64,000 nucleotides of DNA from an uncultured Roseibium sp. (GTDB taxonomy: Bacteria; Pseudomonadota; Alphaproteobacteria; Rhizobiales; Stappiaceae). A model generated the notes under the pieces. That model did not search any database, was not told where the DNA came from, and worked only from the letters and a program-made list of their open reading frames with translations. Both the position numbers and the translations under genes were made by a program. Of the stretch, positions 33,185-44,037 are shown in pieces. Positions within the stretch are counted from its first letter, which is position 1. Every line of letters begins with the position of its first letter. The stretch lies in the NCBI RefSeq assembly GCF_947496995.1, contig NZ_CANMFD010000001.1, forward strand, positions 368,692 to 432,691, given 5' to 3'.

Positions 33185-33371
33185 GGGGCCGGACGCTTCG
33201 GCGGGATTGTTAAAAATGCCTGCCGCGTCCGTTTGTCATATCAGATGTCCTTTTAAAGCTATGGACAGCAAGGTCAAAAAATTTGTAGGTTCCGGCAAAT
33301 TTTAAAAAGCTGATAGGGTCCGCAGCCTCATGCTGCGGGCTCGGACGCGTATGAGCTTGGAGCCGGAGAGA

Positions 33372-33923
33372 ATGGATTCCTTCACGCTGAACAAGGCCGC
33401 AGGTGCGGTTCTGATGGTTCTTATCCTGACTATGGGCGTCGGCATTGTCTCCGACATCATTTTCCATCCGACGATTCCGGGGAAACCCGGCTATGAGATC
33501 GTCGTTGCCTCTGCGGAAGATGCGACCTCGGAAGTGGAAGCGGTTCCGGAAGTCGTGCCGATTTCCGAACGCCTTGTGGAAGCTTCGGCTGAAGACGGTG
33601 CGAAAGTCGCAAAGAAATGCGCGGCCTGCCACGACTTCACGCAAGGCGGCGCCAACAAGGTCGGTCCGGCTCTGTGGGCGGTTGTCGGCCGCAAGCCTGC
33701 CAGCCACGAAGGCTTCAGCTATTCGTCCGCGATGGTCGCCTACGCTGAAGAGCATCCGGAATGGTCTTTCGAAGAACTCGATCATTTCCTGCTCGCCCCG
33801 AAAAAGCATGTCCCCGGAACGTCGATGGGATTTGCGGGTCTGCGTAAACCTGAAGATCGCGCGGATATGATCGCCTATCTCAATGAGCAGTCAGACTCAC
33901 CCGTGCCGGTGCCATCCGAGTAG
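33372..33923 (+). CDS. Membrane-anchored c-type cytochrome (CycM-like)
   Basis: N-terminal TM, KKCAACHDF haem motif, NKVGPALWAVVGRKPAS, PGTSMGFAGLRKPEDRADMIAYL. Confidence 0.92.
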   Translation: MDSFTLNKAAGAVLMVLILTMGVGIVSDIIFHPTIPGKPGYEIVVASAEDATSEVEAVPEVVPISERLVEASAEDGAKVAKKCAACHDFTQGGANKVGPALWAVVGRKPASHEGFSYSSAMVAYAEEHPEWSFEELDHFLLAPKKHVPGTSMGFAGLRKPEDRADMIAYLNEQSDSPVPVPSE

Positions 33924-33959
33924 TTCTCAGCAACGAACACGTAGTTTCAATGAATATCG

Positions 33960-33995
33960 GAAAAGCCGGATTAGTCATCCGGCTTTTTTATTTAA
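33960..33995 (+). terminator. Rho-independent terminator after the cytochrome c gene
   Basis: aaaagccggattagtcatccggcttttttatt. Confidence 0.85.
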
Positions 33996-34069
33996 ATTGT
34001 AGGAAAAATTAACACATCTTCCGTTACGTAGTGTATTGTCAGGGCGGGTTGGGATTAGGCAAGAGCCGT

Positions 34070-35506
34070 ATGGATTTTAATCTGGCACGAAATATATTTT
34101 TCAGTTCGAGTGGGGCATTTACCGCGTTCATCGTCGCGATTGTGTGTTTCCTCGCTGGAATCGCGGTCACCGCGCATGTCGGACAACTCGTGCGAAGCGA
34201 ACTTGTCGCTCAGCACAAGAAAGATGCGGTCGCCGACCTGTCCGAAGCGCGCGCGCGCCTTGAGGGTGAGATCAGTCGGACCGTGGCCCATGGTTTCGGC
34301 ATCCGGGCCTATGTGACCCAATTCGCCGATCAGCCGTTCGAGATGGAACACTATCGGGAGATCGCCAGCGATCTGATCGAGGAAAATTCCTCCATACGGT
34401 CCATCGGGCTTGCTCCCAACAATGTCCTGCGGGCCGTCTTCCCCCTCGGGCCCAACCAGTCGGCTATCGGCCTGAACTACCGGATGAACAGCGCGCAGTG
34501 GCCGGCGATACGCGATGCGATGATTAGCCGTGAAGTGGTGATCGCCGGTCCGCTTGAACTCGTTCAGGGAGGGCGTGCCCTGGTAATAAGGATCCCGGTG
34601 TTCCCGCCCGCTTTCCCCGGCCAGCCCGTGAGCGACCGCTCCTACTGGGGCGTTGCGACGCTGATTCTCGACGAAGCGGGCATGATGGCGGCCGCAGGCA
34701 TGAAGGATGTCCTGAACGGTATCAACACCGCCGTGGTCAACAAGAATGCGGCCAGCACCGCAAACAGCGTCATATTCGGCAGCCCCTCCGTTCTGGAAGC
34801 CGACTTCGTCTCGCTTCCTCTTCACCTTCCCGGTGGCTTGAACTGGCAATTGCTGGGCTACCCGCAGGGTGGCTGGTTGAGTTACGGCGACGAAGTCTGG
34901 ATGACCCAGCTGATCGGCAGCCTTATCTCCCTTGTTTTCGGCACCATGGCCTTTCTTCTGATCAACGAGGTCTACAAGGTGCGCTCGATGGCGCTGCACG
35001 ATCCCCTGACAGGGCTGGCGAACCGGCGCCTCCTGGAAGAGCGCATGTACCAGCTTGCCACCATGTGCGAGCGCTCGGGATCCGGATTTGAGATCTTTTA
35101 CGTGGATCTGGATGCCTTCAAACCGGTCAATGACAATTACGGCCATTCGGTCGGAGACCAGTTGCTGATCGAAATCGGCCAGCGGCTGCAGCATCAGACA
35201 CGCCAGAGCGACACGGTCGCCCGCGTCGGCGGCGACGAGTTCATTGTCCTGACGCCCGGCAATATGCGTTTCCAGGAAAAGGATGCCTTCCTGAACCGTC
35301 TGTCGGAACGTGTCGAACAGGCCTTCACCTTCGCAAGCATCAAGATCGACGTCAAAGCCAGTATCGGCAGTGCGAGCTACCCAGGGGATGCTGCTTCGGT
35401 CGATGATCTGCTCAAGGTGGCCGACGGTCGCATGTATGCCCAAAAGGCGAAATCCAAGCAGAACAAGGAAGCCCCGTCCGAAAAGGGCGTGCCCCAGACA
35501 GGTTAA
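34070..35506 (+). CDS. CHASE-like sensor diguanylate cyclase
   Basis: N-terminal TM/CHASE-like sensor, DPLTGLANRRLLEERM, RQSDTVARVGGDEFIVL. Confidence 0.9.
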   Translation: MDFNLARNIFFSSSGAFTAFIVAIVCFLAGIAVTAHVGQLVRSELVAQHKKDAVADLSEARARLEGEISRTVAHGFGIRAYVTQFADQPFEMEHYREIASDLIEENSSIRSIGLAPNNVLRAVFPLGPNQSAIGLNYRMNSAQWPAIRDAMISREVVIAGPLELVQGGRALVIRIPVFPPAFPGQPVSDRSYWGVATLILDEAGMMAAAGMKDVLNGINTAVVNKNAASTANSVIFGSPSVLEADFVSLPLHLPGGLNWQLLGYPQGGWLSYGDEVWMTQLIGSLISLVFGTMAFLLINEVYKVRSMALHDPLTGLANRRLLEERMYQLATMCERSGSGFEIFYVDLDAFKPVNDNYGHSVGDQLLIEIGQRLQHQTRQSDTVARVGGDEFIVLTPGNMRFQEKDAFLNRLSERVEQAFTFASIKIDVKASIGSASYPGDAASVDDLLKVADGRMYAQKAKSKQNKEAPSEKGVPQTG

Positions 35507-35617
35507 ATTTCTGTCATTTAGCCATCCGGCAGGTGACGTTTGGCCGGCTGGTCCCTAAACTGGTCCGTGACAGCCCAATTCATCCGGGCTGAGGAACGGA
35601 GAGGGATACAGAAGCTG

Positions 35618-37528
35618 ATGATGGTCACATGGCGCGTTTTGAAGATGGCTGCGGCGCGGATCGCGCTTGCAGGGGCGATGTCCGTCACAGGCCTCGCATT
35701 GGCCGGCGTGACGATCGGGAGCCTTGCAAGCGGGACGGCATTTGCCGATGAGCCCGAGTGGCACCATGCATCCGCGCTCAACGGAACACCCAAATACGGT
35801 CCGGATGTTCCCCATTTTGATTACGTCAATCCGGACGCGCCGAAAGGCGGTGTCGTCAGGCTGGCGAGCAGCAGCAGCTTCGATACGTTCAATATCCTTG
35901 CCCAGAAGGGCAATATCGCGCCCGGTATTCTGGAGGTGTATGAAAGCCTCATGGAACCGTCGCTGGATGAAGACGACATCAGCGCGCAATATGCCGTCCT
36001 TGCGAACGCCGTCCGGTTTCCCGACGACTATTCCTGGGTCGAATACAGGATCGACCCGAACGCAAGATGGCACGACGGCGAGCCGGTAACCGCCGAAGAC
36101 GTCGTCTGGTCGTTCGAAAAGGCGATCGAACTCGATCCCCGCCGGAAATTCTACTATCAGAACGTCACATCGACCGAGATCGTCGCGGACAACGTCGTCC
36201 GGTTTACCTTCGATTCCGTGGGCAACCGCGAGCTGCCGAAAATCATGGGCCAGCTTACCATTTTGCCGAAGCACTGGTGGGAAGGCAAAAACGCCGAGGG
36301 TGAGCCGCGTGACATTTCCCGCGCAACCCTGGAGCCGCCGCTCGGGTCGGGCCCTTACCGGATCAAGGACTTCTCGCCCAGCCGTCAGGTGATCTACGAA
36401 CGTGTTGAGGACTATTGGGGCAAGGATCTGCCGTTCCGGGTTGGTACCAACAATTTCGACGAGATCCGCTACATCGCCTTCCTTGACGATTCCGTCCAGT
36501 TCGAGGCGTTCAAGGGTGACCAATACGACTTTCACGTCGAGCGCAGTTCCAGCCAATGGGCCAAACGATATGATTTTCCGGCTGTCAGGGACGGTCGGGT
36601 CGTGAAGGAGATTTTTCAGGACAAGTCCACCGGCGTCATGCAGGGCTTCTTCTTGAACCTGCGCCGGGAAAAATTCCAGAATCCGGATGTCCGCAGGGCG
36701 CTCAACTACGCCTATGATTTCGAAACGACCAACGAGATCGTCTCGGCAAACCTGCTGAAGCGGGTCAATTCCTATTTTGCGGGAACCGAGCTTGCCTCCT
36801 CCGGTCTGCCGCAAGGCAAGGAACTGGAAATACTCGAGGAAGTCCGCGATCAGGTACCGCCCGAGGTGTTCACCGAGGAATACACCAATCCTGTCGGCGG
36901 AAACCCGCAGAATGTGCGCGCCAATCTTCGCGAAGCCGTGAATCTGCTCCGCGGAGCCGGGTTCGAGCTCAAGGACAGGAAGATGATCGATCCGGCGACC
37001 GGCGAGCAGTTGAGCGTGGAGTTCCTTTACCGGGACAAGGCCAGCGAACGGACGTTGCTCCCCTATGCAAAGAACCTGGAAAGTATCGGCATCAACCCTG
37101 TCCTGCGTCTGGTGGATGTCTCCCAGTTCGTCAACCGGGTGCGCAGCAGGGACTTCGACACCGTCGTGCTGGCAATCGGTCAGTCCCTGTCTCCGGGCAA
37201 CGAGCAGCGCGAATACTGGGGTTCTGAATCGGCGGACAATCCGAGTTCGGCAAACTACAGCGGCATCAAGAACCCGGCGATTGACCACCTGATCGACAAG
37301 GTGATCTTCGCGCAGGACCGCGAAACGCTTGTGGCCGCGACCCATGCGCTCGACCGGGTGCTTCTGTGGAACCACTACGTGGTGCCGCAATTCTATTCCG
37401 ACGAAACCAGGACAGCCCGCTGGAACCGCTTCGGCCATCCCGACCGGATGCCCGAATACAGCACCGGCTTCCCGGCCATCTGGTGGTACGACGCGGAGCT
37501 GGCGGAAAAGACGGGAGCGGAAAGATGA
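35618..37528 (+). CDS. ABC transporter periplasmic substrate-binding protein (family 5, YejA-like), Sec-type signal
   Basis: Signal peptide ...SGTAFADEPEWHHASALNGTPKYGPDVPHFDYVNPDAPKGG; upstream of yejBEF-like genes. Confidence 0.9.
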   Translation: MMVTWRVLKMAAARIALAGAMSVTGLALAGVTIGSLASGTAFADEPEWHHASALNGTPKYGPDVPHFDYVNPDAPKGGVVRLASSSSFDTFNILAQKGNIAPGILEVYESLMEPSLDEDDISAQYAVLANAVRFPDDYSWVEYRIDPNARWHDGEPVTAEDVVWSFEKAIELDPRRKFYYQNVTSTEIVADNVVRFTFDSVGNRELPKIMGQLTILPKHWWEGKNAEGEPRDISRATLEPPLGSGPYRIKDFSPSRQVIYERVEDYWGKDLPFRVGTNNFDEIRYIAFLDDSVQFEAFKGDQYDFHVERSSSQWAKRYDFPAVRDGRVVKEIFQDKSTGVMQGFFLNLRREKFQNPDVRRALNYAYDFETTNEIVSANLLKRVNSYFAGTELASSGLPQGKELEILEEVRDQVPPEVFTEEYTNPVGGNPQNVRANLREAVNLLRGAGFELKDRKMIDPATGEQLSVEFLYRDKASERTLLPYAKNLESIGINPVLRLVDVSQFVNRVRSRDFDTVVLAIGQSLSPGNEQREYWGSESADNPSSANYSGIKNPAIDHLIDKVIFAQDRETLVAATHALDRVLLWNHYVVPQFYSDETRTARWNRFGHPDRMPEYSTGFPAIWWYDAELAEKTGAER

Positions 37529-39420
37529 TCGGGTTCTCCTCCCCGTCGCGCCGGCGGCTGCTGCAACTGACCGGCGCTGTCGCGGTGGCAGGGCTGGGGC
37601 CGTGGTCAGCGGGCCCCGGTGCTGCCGCGCCGAGTGCGGCCGGGAAAGGACCCCAGCATGGCCTGTCCGTTTTCGGGGATCTCAAATACGGGCCCGGTTT
37701 CACCCATTTCGACTACGTCAATCCGAATGCCCCGAAGGGGGGAACATTCTCCTTTACCGCCCCCTACTGGTACTTCAACCAGAACCCGCAGACCTACAAC
37801 ACCTTCAATTCCTTCATCCTGAAGGGAGATGCGCCGCCGCGCATGGAACTGTGTTTCGACACGCTCATGGTCCGCGCCCAGGACGAACCGGATGCGGTCT
37901 ACGGTCTGGTGGCGGAAACGGTCGAGGTCTCGGAAGACGGAAATCGCTATTTCTTCAATCTGCGTCCGGAGGCGAAGTTCCATGACGGTTCAAAGCTGAC
38001 GGCGGAAGATGTCGCCTTCTCCATCCTGTTGCTGAAGGCGGACGGGCATCCGCTTCTGAGCCAGCCTCTGGCAGCCCTGAAGGATGCCGAGGTCCTGAGC
38101 GAGAACCGGGTCGCCCTGCATTTCGACGGCACCCAGGCGCTGCAGCTGGCGCTGGTCATCGCCACCGACTATCCGATCTTTTCCAAGCGCTATTACACCG
38201 CTTACGACTTTAAGCAGTCCACCCTGACACCGCCGCTGTCCTCGGGCCCCTACAAGGTCGGCAAGCATGCGGTCGGCCGATATGTCGAGTATCACCGGGT
38301 TGAAAACTACTGGGGCCGGGACCTGCCGGTGATGGCGGGCCAGTGTAATTTCGCGGCCATCCGGCTTGAGTTCTTTCGCGAACGGCAGGTCGCATTCGAG
38401 GCCTTCAAGAAGGGTAATCTCCTCTATCGCGAAGAGTTCACCTCCAAGAACTGGGCGACGGAGTATAATTTCCCGGCGATTGAAAACGGCGAGGTCGTCC
38501 GGAGAGAATTTCCCGACGGACGGCCCTCGGGAGCGCAGGGCTGGTACTTCAACACGCGCCGCGAAAAATTCAGGGACCCGAGGGTTCGCCAGGCGCTTGG
38601 CTACGCCTTCGATTTCGAATGGTCCAACAAGAACCTCTTTTACGGACTTTACGACCGGACCGTGTCGTATTTCGAGAATTCCGACATGAAGGCCGAGGGG
38701 CTACCGTCAGCCGAAGAACTCGCCCTTCTCGAACCTTTCCGCGATCAGCTCCCTGAAGCGGTATTCGGCGAAGCGGTCGTCCCGCCGGTGAGCGACGGTT
38801 CCGGGAACGACCGGTCCCTGTTGCGCAGGGCGAGCGATCTGCTGAGCGAGGCTGGCTACCAGCGCGATGGCACGGAACTTGTCGGTCCGGACGGAAAACC
38901 GCTGGAAATCGAGTTCCTGAACAACACCACCGCCTTCGAGCGGATCACCAACCCGATGATCAAGAACATGCAAAGGCTGGGCATCAAGGCCAGCCTGCGC
39001 GTCGTCGATCCGGCTCAGTACCAGTCACGCCTCAACGACTTCGATTTCGACGTCGCCAGTCAAAGGGTCTCGTCCTCGGCGACGCTTTCCGATGATGTGC
39101 GCGAACTTTGGGGGTCGCGGGCGGCAGAAATACCGGGCTCTCACAACATTGCCGGCGTTGCCGACCCCGTGGTCGACGCCATGATGGACAAGGTCATCGC
39201 GTCGCGGAGCCGCGAGGAGATGGACACCGCCGCGCGGGCCCTGGACCGGGTTTTACGCTCCGGATATTACTGGATCCCGCAGTGGTACAAGAACATCCAC
39301 ACTGTCGCCATGTGGGATGTCTACGGCTATCCGGAAAAGACACCGCGATATCTTTTCCCCATCGAGGAACTCTGGTGGATAGACAAGGAAAAGGCCGCAA
39401 AACTCGGCAAAGCCGGTTAA
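37525..39420 (+). CDS. ABC transporter periplasmic substrate-binding protein (family 5, YejA-like), Tat-type signal
   Basis: MIGFSSPSRRRLLQLTGAVAVAG twin-arginine leader; HGLSVFGDLKYGPGFTHFDYVNPNAPKGG; ATGA overlap with the previous gene. Confidence 0.9.
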   Translation: MIGFSSPSRRRLLQLTGAVAVAGLGPWSAGPGAAAPSAAGKGPQHGLSVFGDLKYGPGFTHFDYVNPNAPKGGTFSFTAPYWYFNQNPQTYNTFNSFILKGDAPPRMELCFDTLMVRAQDEPDAVYGLVAETVEVSEDGNRYFFNLRPEAKFHDGSKLTAEDVAFSILLLKADGHPLLSQPLAALKDAEVLSENRVALHFDGTQALQLALVIATDYPIFSKRYYTAYDFKQSTLTPPLSSGPYKVGKHAVGRYVEYHRVENYWGRDLPVMAGQCNFAAIRLEFFRERQVAFEAFKKGNLLYREEFTSKNWATEYNFPAIENGEVVRREFPDGRPSGAQGWYFNTRREKFRDPRVRQALGYAFDFEWSNKNLFYGLYDRTVSYFENSDMKAEGLPSAEELALLEPFRDQLPEAVFGEAVVPPVSDGSGNDRSLLRRASDLLSEAGYQRDGTELVGPDGKPLEIEFLNNTTAFERITNPMIKNMQRLGIKASLRVVDPAQYQSRLNDFDFDVASQRVSSSATLSDDVRELWGSRAAEIPGSHNIAGVADPVVDAMMDKVIASRSREEMDTAARALDRVLRSGYYWIPQWYKNIHTVAMWDVYGYPEKTPRYLFPIEELWWIDKEKAAKLGKAG

Positions 39421-39485
39421 GCTTGAAAAGTGACACCTCGGGCCCGCGTCAGAAGGCCGGTTGAAAAAGGGACTGCACAGTTTCC

Positions 39486-40607
39486 ATGGGCGCTTATATC
39501 CTTCGCCGTTTGCTGCTGATGATACCGACGCTGGTCGGGATCATGGCCATCAACTTCTTCATCATTCAGTTCGCACCCGGTGGGCCGGTCGAGCGGGTCA
39601 TCGCCCAGCTTTCCGGCACCGATGTCTCGGCAACGGCGCGCATAAGCGGCGGCAGCAGCGACATGATGGGCACCGGCAACGACGCCTCGGGCGGCAGTGG
39701 CGGTGGAGCGGACAGCGTCACCTCCAAGTACCGCGGTGCGCGGGGGCTCGATCCGGAGTTCATCAAGGAACTCGAAGTCCAGTTCGGCTTCGACAAACCG
39801 CCGTTTGAACGCTTCCTGAACATGCTCTGGAACTATGCAAGGTTCGATTTCGGCGAAAGCTACTTCCGCGACATTCGCATTCTGGATCTGATCGCCGAGA
39901 AGCTGCCCGTCTCGATCTCTCTGGGGCTCTGGATGACCCTGATCTCCTATCTGGTCTCCATCCCGCTCGGCATCCGCAAGGCAGTGACGGACGGCTCCCG
40001 CTTCGACGTGTGGACCTCCGGCGTGATCGTTGTGGCATACGCCATTCCGGGCTTCCTGTTCGCGGTGTTGCTGATCGTGCTGTTTGCCGGTGGGTCCTTC
40101 TGGGACTTCTTCCCGCTGGTCGGCCTCGTGTCGGAAAACTGGGAGCAGCTCTCCTGGCCTGAACGTATTGCCGACTATTTCTGGCACCTTGCCCTGCCGC
40201 TGACCGCGATGGTGCTGTCCGCCTTCGCCACCACAACCCTGTTGACGAAGAACTCCTTCCTCGACGAAATCCGCAAACAATATGTGACCACGGCGCGGGC
40301 CAAGGGCCTGACCGAACGCCAGGTGCTTTACGGACATGTTTTCCGCAATGCCATGCTGATTGTCGTCGCCGGATTTCCGGGGGCCTTCATCTCGTCCTTC
40401 TTCGCGGGATCTCTCCTGATCGAAACGATCTTCAATCTCGACGGGCTGGGCCTGCTCAGCTTTGAATCCGTCATCAACCGCGACTACGCCGTGGTCTTTG
40501 CAACACTCTACATCTTCTCGCTGATGGGGCTTCTGGTGAACCTGATTTCCGACCTGACCTACACCTGGATCGATCCGCGCATCGATTTCGAGAGCAGGGA
40601 GGTCTGA
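39486..40607 (+). CDS. yejB: Microcin C/oligopeptide-type ABC transporter permease YejB
   Basis: [42 protein letters not shown]; permease signature [24 protein letters not shown]. Confidence 0.92.
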   Translation: MGAYILRRLLLMIPTLVGIMAINFFIIQFAPGGPVERVIAQLSGTDVSATARISGGSSDMMGTGNDASGGSGGGADSVTSKYRGARGLDPEFIKELEVQFGFDKPPFERFLNMLWNYARFDFGESYFRDIRILDLIAEKLPVSISLGLWMTLISYLVSIPLGIRKAVTDGSRFDVWTSGVIVVAYAIPGFLFAVLLIVLFAGGSFWDFFPLVGLVSENWEQLSWPERIADYFWHLALPLTAMVLSAFATTTLLTKNSFLDEIRKQYVTTARAKGLTERQVLYGHVFRNAMLIVVAGFPGAFISSFFAGSLLIETIFNLDGLGLLSFESVINRDYAVVFATLYIFSLMGLLVNLISDLTYTWIDPRIDFESREV

Positions 40608-40610
40608 GCG

Positions 40611-41795
40611 ATGGATTCACGGCTCACCAAGGATATGGAAAACGCAGGCTACGACGTGCTCAATCCGCTGGCCGAAGAGACAGCGCCGCCGCCGCGGAAA
40701 ATGCGCCTCTCGCCGATCAATCAGCGCAGGCTGATGAATTTCAAGGCCAACAGGCGTGGCTTCTGGGCGCTCTGGGTCTTTCTGGTACTGTTCATCCTGG
40801 CAATGCTTGCCGAGTTCGTCACCAACGACCGGCCGATCATCGCGGTTTACAACGGCGAATTGCTGGCGCCGGTCTTCGTCGACTACCCGGAAGAAAAATT
40901 CGGCGGCTTCCTGGCGGTGACCGACTATCGCGATCCTTTCATCCAGGAAGAGATCGCCGCCAACGGCTGGATGCTGTGGCCGCCGGTGCGCTATTCCTAC
41001 CGCTCCGTGAACCACGACATTCCGATCCCGGCTCCGGCGCCGCCGTCATGGACGATGGACAAGGAAAAACGCTGCTCGCGCTATCCGCTCGGCGCGGAGG
41101 ACCCCAATTGCAACATGGGCAACTGGAACTGGCTCGGCACCGATGACCAGGGCCGGGACGTCCTGGCCCGCCTTGTCTACGGCTTCCGGATCTCGGTGCT
41201 GTTCGGCCTGGCGCTGACGCTGGCTTCCTCCGTCATCGGCATCGCCGCCGGCGCCGTGCAGGGCTACTACGGCGGCTGGGTGGATCTTCTGTTCCAGCGG
41301 TTCATCGAGGTCTGGACCGCGATCCCGACCCTGTATCTGATCTTGATCGTTTCCTCGTTTCTGGTGCCGGGTTTCTGGACCCTGTTCACGATCCTGCTCG
41401 CCTTTTCATGGGTGGCGCTGGTGGGCGTGGTGCGGGCGGAATTCCTGCGCGGCCGGAATTTCGAGTATATTTCGGCGGCCCGTGCGCTCGGTGTCTCCAA
41501 TCCGGTCATCATGTGGCGGCACCTGCTGCCCAATGCCATGGTCGCGACGCTTACCTTCATGCCGTTCATTCTGAACGGGTCCATCTCGACGCTGACCGCC
41601 CTGGATTTTCTCGGCTTCGGCATGCCGCCCGGCTCCGCCTCGCTTGGGGAGTTGCTGGCGCAGGGCAAGAACAACATCCAGGCGCCCTGGCTGGGCATCA
41701 CCGGCTTCATCGTCATCTCGCTGATGCTGAGCCTTCTGATCTTCATCGGCGAGGCTGTGCGCGACGCCTTCGATCCGCGCAAGAGCTTCTTGTGA
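40611..41795 (+). CDS. yejE: ABC transporter permease YejE
   Basis: SPINQRRLMNFKANRRGFWALWVFLVLF, WLGTDDQGRDVLARLVYGFRISVLFG, SAARALGVSNPVIMWRHLLPNAM. Confidence 0.92.
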   Translation: MDSRLTKDMENAGYDVLNPLAEETAPPPRKMRLSPINQRRLMNFKANRRGFWALWVFLVLFILAMLAEFVTNDRPIIAVYNGELLAPVFVDYPEEKFGGFLAVTDYRDPFIQEEIAANGWMLWPPVRYSYRSVNHDIPIPAPAPPSWTMDKEKRCSRYPLGAEDPNCNMGNWNWLGTDDQGRDVLARLVYGFRISVLFGLALTLASSVIGIAAGAVQGYYGGWVDLLFQRFIEVWTAIPTLYLILIVSSFLVPGFWTLFTILLAFSWVALVGVVRAEFLRGRNFEYISAARALGVSNPVIMWRHLLPNAMVATLTFMPFILNGSISTLTALDFLGFGMPPGSASLGELLAQGKNNIQAPWLGITGFIVISLMLSLLIFIGEAVRDAFDPRKSFL

Positions 41796-41805
41796 GGCGG
41801 GCAGT

Positions 41806-43452
41806 ATGAGTGAAAACACCATGACCAACGAGCCGCTCCTGTCTGTCGAAGACCTCTCTGTCGCCTTTACCCAGAGCGGCCGGGAAACCCTTGCCGTCGA
41901 CAGGATTTCCTTCGACGTCCGCAAGAGGGAGACCGTTGCCCTGGTCGGCGAGAGCGGGTCCGGCAAGTCGGTCTCCGCACTGTCGGTTCTCAAGCTGCTG
42001 CCCTATCCCACGGCCTCGCACCCCTCCGGCCGGATACTCATGAACGGCCGCGATCTCCTGCAGGCCGATGACGGCGAGATACGCAAGGTGCGCGGCAACG
42101 ACGTGTCGATGATCTTTCAGGAGCCGATGACCTCGCTCAATCCGCTGCATCCGGTGGAAAAGCAGATCGCCGAGATCCTCAAGATCCATCGGGGCATGGG
42201 TGACGCCCAGGCAAGGACACGCGTTCTGGAATTGCTCAATCAGGTCGGCATCCACGACCCGGAGCAGCGGCTGAACTCCTATCCGCACCAGCTTTCCGGC
42301 GGACAGCGCCAGCGGGTGATGATCGCCATGGCGCTTGCCAACGAGCCGGATCTTCTGATCGCGGACGAACCGACCACGGCTCTGGACGTGACGGTGCAGG
42401 CGCAGATCCTGGAACTGTTGAAGGATCTGAAGCGCAAGCACGGCATGGCCATGCTTTTCATCACCCATGATCTCGGCATCGTGCGCAAATTCGCCGACAG
42501 GGTCTGCGTGATGACGGACGGCAAGATTGTCGAGCAAGGGCCAGTCGCCGAGATCTTCGACAACCCGCAGCACGATTACACCAGGCACCTGCTTGCCGCC
42601 GAACCCAAGGGTCAGCCGCCCGCGACCGACACGGAAAAGCCCATCGTGGTGCAGGCCGACGATCTGAAGGTCTGGTTCCCTGTCAAACGTGGCTTCCTGC
42701 GCAAGACCGTCGATCACATCAAGGCGGTCGATGGCATCGACGTCACGGTCCGTGAAGGCCAGACGCTCGGGATCGTCGGTGAGAGCGGGTCGGGCAAGAC
42801 GACGCTCGGCCTGGCGATCCTGCGGATGATTTCCTCCACCGGACGCATCGCCTTCAAGGGGCAGGACATCCAGACACATTCCTGGAAGGAAATGCGTCCG
42901 CTGCGGCGGGACATGCAGATCGTCTTCCAGGATCCCTATGGCGCGCTGAGCCCGCGCATGTCGGTGGCCGAAATCGTCGGCGAAGGCCTGAAGGTGCATT
43001 TTCCGGGGATCACTGCGGAGGAGCGCGACCGCAGGGTGGCAAAGGCGCTGGAGGAGGTCGGGCTCGATGCCGCGACCCGGCACCGCTACCCGCACGAGTT
43101 TTCCGGCGGCCAGCGCCAGCGGATCTCCATTGCCCGCGCCATGGTTCTGGAACCCAAATTCGTCATGCTGGACGAGCCGACGTCCGCGCTCGACATGAGC
43201 GTGCAGGCCCAGGTGGTCGACCTCCTGCGCGATCTGCAAAAGGCTCACGGCCTGGCCTATCTGTTCATTTCCCACGACCTGAAGGTTGTGCGGGCGCTCG
43301 CCAACGAGGTCGTCGTCATGCGTCAGGGCAAGGTGGTGGAATCCGGTTCCTCGGAACAGATTTTCGACGCCCCGCGGACCGACTACACCAAGGCCCTGAT
43401 GGCGGCGGCGTTCCGTCTCGAGGCCGCGCCGGAAGGCATCGTCAGCGTCTGA
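41806..43452 (+). CDS. yejF: Dual-ATPase-domain ABC transporter ATP-binding protein YejF
   Basis: Two Walker A motifs ([26 protein letters not shown]) and two signatures ([30 protein letters not shown]). Confidence 0.94.
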   Translation: MSENTMTNEPLLSVEDLSVAFTQSGRETLAVDRISFDVRKRETVALVGESGSGKSVSALSVLKLLPYPTASHPSGRILMNGRDLLQADDGEIRKVRGNDVSMIFQEPMTSLNPLHPVEKQIAEILKIHRGMGDAQARTRVLELLNQVGIHDPEQRLNSYPHQLSGGQRQRVMIAMALANEPDLLIADEPTTALDVTVQAQILELLKDLKRKHGMAMLFITHDLGIVRKFADRVCVMTDGKIVEQGPVAEIFDNPQHDYTRHLLAAEPKGQPPATDTEKPIVVQADDLKVWFPVKRGFLRKTVDHIKAVDGIDVTVREGQTLGIVGESGSGKTTLGLAILRMISSTGRIAFKGQDIQTHSWKEMRPLRRDMQIVFQDPYGALSPRMSVAEIVGEGLKVHFPGITAEERDRRVAKALEEVGLDAATRHRYPHEFSGGQRQRISIARAMVLEPKFVMLDEPTSALDMSVQAQVVDLLRDLQKAHGLAYLFISHDLKVVRALANEVVVMRQGKVVESGSSEQIFDAPRTDYTKALMAAAFRLEAAPEGIVSV

Positions 43453-43536
43453 TCCGCAATGGCCGCCGCCGCCCGCCAGTGCCGGCCGTCTTTTGGGTTT
43501 TTCTCTTTCTCATCTCATCACTCGTACGGAACACGC

Positions 43537-43559
43537 GATCCCGGTCTTGAACCGGGATC
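43537..43559. repeat. Perfect palindrome/hairpin downstream of yejF
   Basis: GATCCCGGT-cttga-ACCGGGATC. Confidence 0.55.
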
Positions 43560-43724
43560 CGCCGTGAGACTCGAACTCCACGCTGGGGGCGGGGTATTGC
43601 GGCGCGTTGCCGGTTTTCCACATCACAAAGGACCGGCTACGTATCTAGAGCTGCAATATTAATGCTTGAAACATGACTTTAGATATGTCAGATAGTTAAT
43701 CTAAGGGGCAAAGGATAAGTTTGC

Positions 43725-43997
43725 ATGATCACAGCCGCACAAATGCGCGCCGCCCGCGCCCTTGCCGGTATCGACCAGAAAACACTCGCCGAAAAGGCCG
43801 GTGTCTCGGTGCCGACGATCCAGCGCATGGAAGCCAGCGATGGCAATGTGCGCGGAGTCATTGAGACACTGACGAAGGTTATCGATGCGCTCAATGCCTG
43901 TGGGGTCGAAATCCTCGGCGACAATCAGCCGAGCACCGGCGGCGGGCGAGGCGTCCGGCTGATGCAGCCGGGTTCCTCCGGCACTCCGGCAAAGTGA
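43725..43997 (+). CDS. Small XRE-family helix-turn-helix regulator
   Basis: MITAAQMRAARALAGIDQKTLAEKAGVSVPTIQRMEASDGNVRGVIETLTKVIDALNACGVEIL. Confidence 0.88.
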   Translation: MITAAQMRAARALAGIDQKTLAEKAGVSVPTIQRMEASDGNVRGVIETLTKVIDALNACGVEILGDNQPSTGGGRGVRLMQPGSSGTPAK

Positions 43998-44037
43998 TGT
44001 GCGGAAATTTTCCAAGTGACGGCGATTCCTCGCTTTA

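Noticed and set aside
35555-37438. 627-aa minus-strand ORF antisense to the first yejA-like gene
   Set aside because: Codon-bias shadow ORF; no domain recognised.
41743-43275. 510-aa minus-strand ORF antisense to yejF
   Set aside because: Codon-bias shadow ORF of a clear dual-ATPase gene.
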